From JAUWMI01 sp964454265 (GTDB lineage: Bacteria; Sumerlaeota; Sumerlaeia; MWCT01; JAUWMI01), in contig CAYVXD010000128.1 of assembly GCA_964454265.1 (NCBI GenBank), positions 1-11,943 of the forward strand: DNA of 11,943 nt. Direction: 5' to 3'. The position numbers and the translations under genes are program-made. Within the stretch, counting starts at the first letter, position 1; every line of letters begins with the position of its first letter. The notes under the pieces were generated by a model. It worked only from the letters and a program-made list of their open reading frames with translations, did not search any database and had not been told where the DNA came from. Positions 1-5,433 of this stretch are shown one piece after another.

Positions 1-43
1 ACGACTACTAGCTACAGAGCTATCAACATGTGCTCTCGTACTA

Positions 44-117
44 CATACAAGGCACGGAGTGTTTCTAGGATGAGTATTATGAATTCTGTGCTCTGTGTCT
101 CGGTGCCTCAGTGGCAT
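44..117. repeat. Period-8 inverted repeat, copy A
   Basis: This is an imperfect inverted repeat. The left core AGGCACGGAG (50-59) pairs with the right core CTCGGTGCCT (99-108) at 9 of 10 positions. The right arm, read on the other strand, is made of 8-base units: CACTGAGG, CACCGAGA, CACAGAGC. The same unit style (CAC, then a G-ending tetramer, then one base) recurs in four further copies in this window (172-225, 268-310, 4964-5086 and 9063-9144). No coding potential is evident. Its function is unknown; it could be a hairpin-forming dispersed repeat. Confidence 0.6.
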
Positions 118-171
118 TAAAGTTGAGTCCGCTCTAAAACGTCGGTTGTCTCTTCCTTTGATCAAAAATTG

Positions 172-225
172 CCATAGAGTCACAGAGTCACAGAGATTTT
201 CTTTGTGTCTTTGTGCCCTTCAGGG
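172..225. repeat. Period-8 inverted repeat, copy B
   Basis: The left arm carries the units CACAGAGT and CACAGAG (181-195). After the short linker ATTTT, the right arm (201-220) reads CTTTGTGTCTTTGTGCCCTT, which is built from the complementary units. The structure is a long imperfect hairpin. Immediately after it, TTCAGGGTGAAC occurs twice (219-230 and 232-243), forming a 13-base tandem duplication. The text TTGGTGGTGA at 247-256 looks like the end of the right arm displaced by that duplication, which is an inference. Confidence 0.6.
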
Positions 226-267
226 TGAACTTTCAGGGTGAACTCTTGGTGGTGATCATTCAAAGAT

Positions 268-310
268 AACCACGAAGGCACGAAGATTTTATGTCTTTGT
301 GTCTTGCATT
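268..310. repeat. Period-8 inverted repeat, copy C
   Basis: The left arm (268-285) contains CACGAAGG followed by CACGAAG, and the right arm (295-306) is CTTTGTGTCTTG. The two arms form an imperfect hairpin around ATTTTATGT. This is the GAAG-type variant of the period-8 family; the copies at 4964 and 9063 are ACG-type. From general experience, the sequence style 'CCACGAAGGCACGAAG' is seen in intergenic DNA of several uncultivated bacterial lineages, but this has not been checked by search here. Confidence 0.6.
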
Positions 311-512
311 TTATCTACCCTCATTTTAATGTATCTAGAAGATTTGACAATCTTAATCCATGATAAGATATACCTCTGCCACCAAGTCAAGAAAAATATA
401 TCTATGCTTTGTGCATTCAATTCAGGCAAAAAGTCCGGAACATGAATAGAGATTGATGGATTAGGACTACGGCTTTCTGGAGATCTGTTGCTACAATGCA
501 GAAAGGGAGCAC

Positions 513-563
513 ATGCGGATAGCGCTTGATTTTCGAAAACTGAGAACGAAGCAGCCCAACTGA
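513..563 (+). pseudogene. Possible stump of a glycosyltransferase gene
   Basis: An ATG with a good ribosome-binding site (AAGGGAG, 503-509, three bases upstream) opens a reading frame of only 16 codons before TGA. The peptide begins MRIALDFRKLR. That resembles the N-terminus typical of GT4-type glycosyltransferases, which commonly start MRIALDARKLRD and continue into a glycine-rich loop. Here the resemblance ends after about 11 residues, and the palindromic repeats start 25 bases past the stop. The reading is that a glycosyltransferase gene lost everything but its start. The match is short and rests on memory of the family, so chance is a real alternative. Confidence 0.25.
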
Positions 564-587
564 ACCCAAGGTTTGCACTTGCAGGGA

Positions 588-615
588 GTAGGGGCAATTC
601 ATGAATTGCCCCTAC
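588..615. repeat. Perfect 28-base palindrome, GTAGGGGC family
   Basis: GTAGGGGCAATTC followed by AT and then the exact reverse complement of that arm gives 28 bases of perfect symmetry. Flanking GCAGG on the left (581-585) and CCTGC on the right extend the pairing beyond a two-base bulge. It shares its outer GTAGGGGC/GCCCCTAC with the palindrome at 666-693 but has a different centre. It is a dispersed repeat with no associated gene in the window. Confidence 0.85.
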
Positions 616-631
616 CTGCCGAAGGCTTGTC

Positions 632-655
632 CAGCCCGCGGCACAGAGTGGGCTG
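632..655. repeat. Small hairpin between the two palindromes
   Basis: CAGCCC (632-637) can pair with GGGCTG (650-655) around a 12-base loop. It sits between the two GTAGGGGC palindromes and may be part of a composite repeat with them. Confidence 0.4.
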
Positions 656-665
656 TTAGGAAGCT

Positions 666-693
666 GTAGGGGCTCAAAATTTTGAGCCCCTAC
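666..693. repeat. Perfect 28-base palindrome, GTAGGGGC family
   Basis: GTAGGGGCTCAAAA is followed directly by its exact reverse complement. Like the copy at 588-615, it is followed by CTGCC, so the two share their outer ends and right flank and differ only in the central ten or so bases. Conserved ends with a variable but still symmetric centre indicate that symmetry itself is maintained or copied. Confidence 0.85.
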
Positions 694-866
694 CTGCCAG
701 AGAAACCCGGTACTGCATTCATGCAACCGTCGGTTTTATTTTAAAAAGGTTGGCGGATCTTCACAAGATTTCTCAGGCATCATTTTCATTTGACAAGGGA
801 GCAAGTTTGTAGCTAACTGTAGCACCTATTTCTTGAACTTCAGTGAGAAAGGACGTCTACGAGACA

Positions 867-2096
867 ATGAAGAAGAAACAGCGTAAGATTCGCAAGGTGG
901 TGCTTGCCTATTCTGGAGGGCTGGACACGTCAGTCATGATCAGGTGGCTGATTGAGAATTACGGGTGCGAGGTTATCGCATTTGCTGCCGATCTAGGACA
1001 GGGGGAGGATCTGAAGCCTCTACGCGAGAAAGCCATCCGCACAGGGGCCAGCAAGATCGTGATTAAGGACGTAAAACAAGAGTTCGTGAAGGAGTACGTG
1101 CTGCCGGCTATCAAGGCGAATGTGCTCTACGAAGGAAAGTACCCGCTGGCAACTGCACTGGCGAGGCCGCTGATCGCCAAGTGGCTCATGGCAATTGCCA
1201 GGCAGGAGAAAGCCGACGCAGTTGCCCACGGATGTACGGGGAAGGGGAACGATCAGGTGCGCTTCGAGGTGACGGCCTTTGCCCTGGACCCGGACATTCA
1301 GGTTCTTGCACCGGTTCGCGAGTGGGAAATGAAAACGCGGGAGGAGGAGATCGAGTACGCGAAGCGCTACAATATTCCCGTAAGCGCCACGAAGAAGAAG
1401 CCCTATAGCATTGATGCCAATCTCTATGGGCGCAGTATCGAGTGCGGTGCGCTGGAAGATCCCTGGGTCTCGCCGCCGGAGGATGCGTTTCAGTCAACGA
1501 CCTCTCCGCTTAACGCACTTTCCAAGCCGTGCACCATCAAGCTGAGCTTTGAGCGAGGCGTTCCGGTACGACTCAACGGTAAGAAGGCATCGCCGCTCGA
1601 GATCATCCAGGAGCTGACAACTCTGGGTGATCAACACGGTGTGGGGCGGATTGATCTGGTGGAAAACCGGCTGGTAGGCATTAAGTCGCGTGAAGTCTAC
1701 GAGGCATCGGCTGCAACTATATTGATTACCGCACACCGGGAGCTGGAGAGCCTGACACTGGATCGCGAGACCGCACATTTTAAGGAAACGATTGTGCCCA
1801 AGTACGCCGAACTGATCTACTATGGACTCTGGTTCTCGCCGCTACGCAGGGCGCTGGCAGCGTTTGTCGAGGCAACGCAGGAAAATGTCACCGGTGAAGT
1901 TCGGCTGCAACTGTATAAGGGGACGTGCATCCCGGTAGGGCGACGCTCGCCCTTTTCGCTTTACGACAAATCGCTGGCCACCTACGAAGCAGGCGATATG
2001 TTTGACCAGAGTGCTGCAGAGGGCTTCATCGAGATTTTTGGGCTACCGCTTAAGGTGCAGGCGCGGGCCAACAAAAAGCAGCGTAAGGGAAAGTAG
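867..2096 (+). CDS. argG: Argininosuccinate synthase
   Basis: The enzyme joins citrulline and aspartate using ATP to give argininosuccinate, the penultimate step of arginine synthesis, in the cytoplasm. Counting from the ATG at 867 the protein has 409 residues, close to the family's usual 400. The N-type ATP pyrophosphatase loop SGGLDTS is at residues 16-22. The second family signature HGCTGKGNDQVRFE is at 121-134, and the NLYGRSIE...LEDPW block is at 185-200. All expected motifs are intact, so the gene looks functional. The start is uncertain: an in-frame GTG at 843 would add eight residues, but neither start has a well-placed ribosome-binding site (AAAGGA at 848-853 lies 13 bases before the ATG). 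The ATG is preferred because family members normally begin only a few residues before the ATP loop. An SDR gene follows after 44 bases. No argH or other arginine gene is nearby. Confidence 0.97.
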   Translation: MKKKQRKIRKVVLAYSGGLDTSVMIRWLIENYGCEVIAFAADLGQGEDLKPLREKAIRTGASKIVIKDVKQEFVKEYVLPAIKANVLYEGKYPLATALARPLIAKWLMAIARQEKADAVAHGCTGKGNDQVRFEVTAFALDPDIQVLAPVREWEMKTREEEIEYAKRYNIPVSATKKKPYSIDANLYGRSIECGALEDPWVSPPEDAFQSTTSPLNALSKPCTIKLSFERGVPVRLNGKKASPLEIIQELTTLGDQHGVGRIDLVENRLVGIKSREVYEASAATILITAHRELESLTLDRETAHFKETIVPKYAELIYYGLWFSPLRRALAAFVEATQENVTGEVRLQLYKGTCIPVGRRSPFSLYDKSLATYEAGDMFDQSAAEGFIEIFGLPLKVQARANKKQRKGK

Positions 2097-2140
2097 CACG
2101 GCTACGCAGTTCTATCAGCGTAGGCTGCAGGGAGCGATTC

Positions 2141-2881
2141 ATGCGTTTAAAGAATAAACGCGCACTGATCACAGGAGCCAGTCGTGGCATCGGACGGGCG
2201 ACTGCCGTGAAATTAGCGTCTGAAGGCGCCTCGGTGGTTGTCAATTACGTGGAGCAGCAAGAGCTGGCCGAGGAAGTTGTGCGGGAAATTCGTGGGCAAG
2301 GTGGAGATGCGTGGACAGTAGGCGCTGACGTTACAAACCGCAAAGAGGTTGACCAGATGTTTGCCAAGATTAAGGAGCGCTATGGTCGGCTGGATATCCT
2401 GGTGAACAATGCAGGTCTGGGACTGCGGACTCCTATTGAGGAGATCACTGGCGAGACGATGGAGAAACTCTTTGCCATTAATACTCTCGGTGCACTCTAC
2501 TGTGCTCAGGCAGCTGTCAAGTTGATGCAAGGCGGGGGCGTGATCATAAACGTCTCCACGCTTGCGGTAAAAAAGTCACTTCCGAGCATTGGTGCTTATC
2601 GAGCGGCAAAAGCCGCGCTCGAAGCACTGACGCGGCAGCTGGCATTTGAACTCGCGCCGAAGAACATCGTAGTGAACGGCGTAGCGCCCGGTGCGGTGGA
2701 GACCGATCGCCAGCATTTGCTGTCGCCTGAAGTAAGAAAGCGCATTCTCGAATCAACTCCAGCGGGCCGGGTAGCTCAGCCCGAAGATATTGCCAATGTA
2801 ATCTTTCTGCTCTGCCTTGAAGAGTCGTTCTGGATACGAGGACAAATCTTGAACGTTGACGGAGGCGCCTGCCTGCTGTAA
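2141..2881 (+). CDS. SDR-family oxidoreductase, FabG-like
   Basis: This is a classical short-chain dehydrogenase/reductase of 246 residues, the usual length. It shows the cofactor-binding TGASRGIG at 11-18 and the NNAG motif at 89-92. The catalytic tetrad is N114, S139, Y153 and K157 (YRAAK), and the C-terminal VDGG is at 241-244. Residues after the second strand (NYVEQQ) fit a nucleotide-binding Rossmann fold; whether NADPH or NADH is used cannot be settled. The closest well-known type is 3-oxoacyl-ACP reductase (FabG), but SDR substrates cannot be read from sequence and no fatty-acid genes are adjacent. GGAG at 2131-2134 is a suitable ribosome-binding site six bases before the ATG. It lies 44 bases after argG with no terminator between, so the two are probably co-transcribed, an unusual pairing. 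Confidence 0.9.
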   Translation: MRLKNKRALITGASRGIGRATAVKLASEGASVVVNYVEQQELAEEVVREIRGQGGDAWTVGADVTNRKEVDQMFAKIKERYGRLDILVNNAGLGLRTPIEEITGETMEKLFAINTLGALYCAQAAVKLMQGGGVIINVSTLAVKKSLPSIGAYRAAKAALEALTRQLAFELAPKNIVVNGVAPGAVETDRQHLLSPEVRKRILESTPAGRVAQPEDIANVIFLLCLEESFWIRGQILNVDGGACLL

Positions 2882-3194
2882 CTCCGCCTGCCGCGGACAG
2901 GCCCGTCGCACCCTGATTCCATGGGGACAACATCCTGCGTTTGTGCTCCCTGCCTTTCCTCCAAATGGACAGTTCTTTTTGAGAACGGCCCTTTATTCTA
3001 TTAAGCGATCTGCCAAAGAGCCGGAAAGAAACCTAAATTCCCAACCCAGATTTTCAGCTATAGAACTTTGTGCTTTTGATTTCTATCTTGCCAATTCATA
3101 CCTCTTTTGCTTTAGTCATCCCAGAATTTCACATTTGCTTGTGACATTGAAAAGCAAAGAATAGGGCACATCGAACAACAGATAATAATGAAAA
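2882..3194. other. Intergenic region with two small hairpins
   Basis: There is no convincing gene in these 313 bases. Just after the SDR stop, GCCTG (2886-2890) can pair with CAGGC (2898-2902) around a GC-rich loop, but no T tract follows, so it is a poor terminator. Nearer the radical-SAM gene, TTTGCTT (3134-3140) is mirrored by AAGCAAA (3152-3158) across an 11-base spacer, a possible operator or hairpin in the leader. Base composition falls sharply across the region, from GC-rich on the SDR side to AT-rich on the other. Confidence 0.5.
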
Positions 3195-4814
3195 ATGGCT
3201 AGTATTAGTATTGCACTTATATCGCTTTATGACGAGTTCTGTCTTGGCTTGCGACATATTGCAGGGTACCTTCAAAGTAAGGGGCAGGATATAACAATTA
3301 TACATTTTAAGAGATACGTTGAGCAAAGTCGGGAATTGCTCGAATCAAAGGAGCGAGAAGCACCAAACAGATCTTCTGAAGATGCCTACCTTGTTGGAGT
3401 CTCGCCATTTGGTGAGGTTTATCTGGACTATTCCGTTCCCTACACGCAGCGGGAACTGGACCTGCTGCTAAAAGTCCTTTCAGAGCGTAAAGTTAAATAT
3501 GCAGGAATTTCCGTGCCTTCCTATCACAAAAAGGTCGCTCTTGAATTAACCGGATTGATCAAGAAAAACCTTGCTTTGCCGGTAATATGGGGTGGTGTAC
3601 ATCCTATAGTTGCCCCTATGGATTGTTTTGATAATGAAGGTGTGGTGAATTTCATCTGCATGGGAGAGGGAGAACGTACAATTGAGGAATTTAGTGAAGC
3701 GCTTGAGGAGGGAGAAGACATCTCGTCAAGGAAAATCGGGGGTCTATGGCTTCGTCAAAACGCCAAAATTATTAAAAATGAAAACCGAGATGTGTGCCAG
3801 AATCTCGACGAGCTGGGCTTCCCCCTGTATGACAGTGACAGAGAATTTATGATTTACGAAAATAGAATAATTCATAAAGAGCCGCTCATTGATAGCCAGC
3901 TTTACTGGACGCATAAAATTATGACAAGTAGGGGATGCCCGTTCAACTGCAGTTTTTGTATCTACAGTACGTTGAGACGAGATTATGAGGGACTATGCAA
4001 GGTGCGGAGACGAAGCCCTGAACACGTAATAGAGGAACTTCGAAGAGCAAGAGCAAGAATGCCACAACTTATGATAGTTGAATTTCAGGATGACATTTTC
4101 ACATTACAAATGCCCTGGTTAGTGGAATTTGCAGAATTATATAAAAAAGAAATAGCACTTCCCTTCTGGTGTTATACACATCCTGCCTATGTAAATGACG
4201 AATATTTATCAATCCTTAAAGATATGGGCATTGAGTATATTACAATGGGTATTCAGTCAGGTAGCGATAGAATAAATCGGGAAGTGTTTGACCGAAAAAC
4301 GAACAGACAGACGGTGCTTAAAGCAGTGGAACTGATTGCCAAACACCAAATATTTCCCAATTATGATATCATAACCAATAATCCGTATGAAACAGAGGCA
4401 GATAGATATCAGACGCTTGACTTTCTGACACAGATTCCTGGCAAGTTTGAGCTTCATCTTGGAAAACTCGCATTTTTCCCTGGAACCACTCTTACGCTAA
4501 GGGCAGAGAAGGAGGGAATGATTGGGAGATGTGATGAAGAAGCTTACGAGTTCTGGAACGCTTTATATCTGCTTGCCAGGTATCACGCTGCAGATAGAGA
4601 AACTATTTTGAAGCTAACAAAAGATGAGTTTTTACGTGAAAATCCCGAAGTTTTATGGTGTGCAATGCGTGAAATCGCCACCCTGGAAAAAGAAAACGAA
4701 CAGCTCAAGGCCGAGATCAAGCAGTTGTCTGACCAGTTAGAAAAGGGGAAATTCGCAAAAAAGGCCAACCTTTTTTCTGTCGTTGTCAAGAAGCTTAAGA
4801 GTTTATTTTCTTAG
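3195..4814 (+). CDS. B12-binding radical-SAM protein, substrate unknown
   Basis: The 539-residue protein has the layout of cobalamin-binding radical-SAM enzymes. An N-terminal Rossmann-like domain (about 1-200) contains GGVHP at 133-137 and CMGEGE at 155-160, both typical of this B12-binding family. The radical-SAM barrel follows, with the cluster motif GCPFNCSFC (Cys248, Cys252, Cys255), and MGIQSGSDR at 351-359 as a typical later strand. The lower-axial DxHxxG motif is not seen, as in many members that bind B12 without a protein histidine. The C-terminus has a clean heptad pattern (I494, L497, L504, I508, L511, L515), suggesting a short coiled coil, then a basic amphipathic tail (KKLKSLFS). 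Such proteins methylate or rearrange unreactive carbons; the substrate here is unknown. The gene is AT-rich compared with argG and the SDR, hinting at transfer. There is no clear ribosome-binding site, and a five-codon out-of-frame ORF (ATG at 3188, TAG at 3200) overlaps the start. Confidence 0.9.
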   Translation: MASISIALISLYDEFCLGLRHIAGYLQSKGQDITIIHFKRYVEQSRELLESKEREAPNRSSEDAYLVGVSPFGEVYLDYSVPYTQRELDLLLKVLSERKVKYAGISVPSYHKKVALELTGLIKKNLALPVIWGGVHPIVAPMDCFDNEGVVNFICMGEGERTIEEFSEALEEGEDISSRKIGGLWLRQNAKIIKNENRDVCQNLDELGFPLYDSDREFMIYENRIIHKEPLIDSQLYWTHKIMTSRGCPFNCSFCIYSTLRRDYEGLCKVRRRSPEHVIEELRRARARMPQLMIVEFQDDIFTLQMPWLVEFAELYKKEIALPFWCYTHPAYVNDEYLSILKDMGIEYITMGIQSGSDRINREVFDRKTNRQTVLKAVELIAKHQIFPNYDIITNNPYETEADRYQTLDFLTQIPGKFELHLGKLAFFPGTTLTLRAEKEGMIGRCDEEAYEFWNALYLLARYHAADRETILKLTKDEFLRENPEVLWCAMREIATLEKENEQLKAEIKQLSDQLEKGKFAKKANLFSVVVKKLKSLFS

Positions 4815-4945
4815 TTTTCACCTGCCCCGTTTTTTGAAAAGAGTGAGCCAAGTAAAGAGTCAAACTCATCTAAAGGTGCTGATGGTTTGCCTTTTCAGTC
4901 AACCATTTTTACATAAGTTTCGGGACTTAGAGAGACTGGCAAAAT

Positions 4946-4962
4946 GTGCGCCTAAGGCGCAC
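4946..4962. repeat. Small GC-rich palindrome
   Basis: GTGCGCCT, one A, then AGGCGCAC forms a perfect 8-base inverted repeat one base upstream of the repeat at 4964. No T tract follows, so it is not a classical terminator for the radical-SAM gene. It may belong to the adjacent repeat, although the copy at 9063 lacks it. Confidence 0.55.
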
Positions 4963-4963
4963 T

Positions 4964-5086
4964 AACCACTACGACACAACGTACACGACGGGAGTAGGGG
5001 CGACCGGTCGGGTCGTCCCTACATTCTGAATTTTTAATGCCCCTAAGGTGCAAAGGCTCATTCGCGTCGTGCCGTCGTGGTTTGAT
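4964..5086. repeat. Period-8 inverted repeat, copy D, with nested palindrome
   Basis: The left arm (4964-4989) begins AACCACTACGACACAACG and the right arm (5066-5086) is GTCGTGCCGTCGTGGTTTGA plus T. The left arm is identical over 26 bases to the left arm of the copy at 9063-9144. The right arm differs from that copy at one base. The interiors are unrelated: here the middle carries a GTAGGGGC-family palindrome at 4994-5022. This is the ACG-type variant of the period-8 family. Confidence 0.8.
4994..5022. repeat. GTAGGGGC-family palindrome nested in copy D
   Basis: GTAGGGGCGACC (4994-5005) pairs with GGTCGTCCCTAC (5011-5022) with one G-T wobble around a five-base loop. It is inside the arms of the larger inverted repeat 4964-5086, so one repeat appears to have inserted into another. 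Confidence 0.75.
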
Positions 5087-5230
5087 AGTTCTTTTTGTTA
5101 GGTTCTCTTAGTCTGTCTTGTTCGGGATATAATCCCCATAATTATTTGCCTGCCGAGCTGTTTATATACTCTTTTGCATATTAAATGACCGAAATTCCTG
5201 CCAAATATGTATAACCTATATGATCACGTC

Positions 5231-5260
5231 CATAGGGCAGACACATAGGTCTGCCCCTAC
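5231..5260. repeat. Imperfect GTAGGGGC-family hairpin
   Basis: TAGGGCAGAC (5233-5242) pairs with GTCTGCCCCTA (5249-5259), the left arm lacking one G. It is the fourth member of the palindrome family in this window and lies within the 5173-5380 element. Confidence 0.65.
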
Positions 5261-5323
5261 GGCATCCACCATGTTACCGCTACTGCATCAATACGTCTAA
5301 TGCCCTGTAAAATAGCTGTGTAG

Positions 5324-5345
5324 GGGCGAACCCATGTGTTCGCCC
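5324..5345. repeat. GTAGGGGC-family hairpin
   Basis: GGGCGAAC (5324-5331) pairs with GTTCGCCC (5338-5345) around a short CATG-containing loop. The left side retains the family's TAGGGG start at 5321-5326; the right side ends in CCCTTTTG rather than CCCCTAC, so it is degraded. Confidence 0.65.
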
Positions 5346-5433
5346 TTTTGCTTCTGATTTTCGGTCATTTGTTTCGCAAATCGGTATAATACTCCCCTCT
5401 AGTATCTGGTTCTTGTTTTTCATTTCATAGGGA

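Larger units (their letters stand above)
5173..5380. repeat. 208-base MITE-like element with inverted ends
   Basis: A perfect 12-base inverted repeat, AAATGACCGAAA (5183-5194) and TTTCGGTCATTT (5359-5370), extends outward after a five-base mismatch to TTTGC (5173-5177) and GCAAA (5376-5380). In total 17 of 22 terminal positions match. The interior holds two GTAGGGGC-type hairpins, at 5231-5260 and 5324-5345, and no open reading frame. Size, inverted termini and lack of coding capacity fit a miniature inverted-repeat element. No exact target-site duplication is seen directly at the ends, so transposition is an inference. Confidence 0.5.

Noticed and set aside
44..310. CRISPR array
   Set aside because: Repeats are inverted, imperfect and irregularly spaced, with no unique equal-length spacers and no cas genes in the window.
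289..726. 145-codon open frame on the minus strand
   Set aside because: It runs through both GTAGGGGC palindromes and the copy C repeat; the two QVGA stretches in its translation are simply the two palindromes. No family content, so it is treated as spurious.
790..819. Perfect -35-like TTGACA upstream of argG
   Set aside because: At the right spacing the -10 box would be CTAACT or TAACTG, too poor to call a promoter.
2856..3164. 102-codon open frame on the plus strand overlapping the SDR end
   Set aside because: It overlaps the SDR in another frame, has no ribosome-binding site and no recognisable domain.
5385..5390. TATAAT box on the plus strand
   Set aside because: No plus-strand gene follows and no -35 box is present at a suitable distance, so it is likely AT-rich background.
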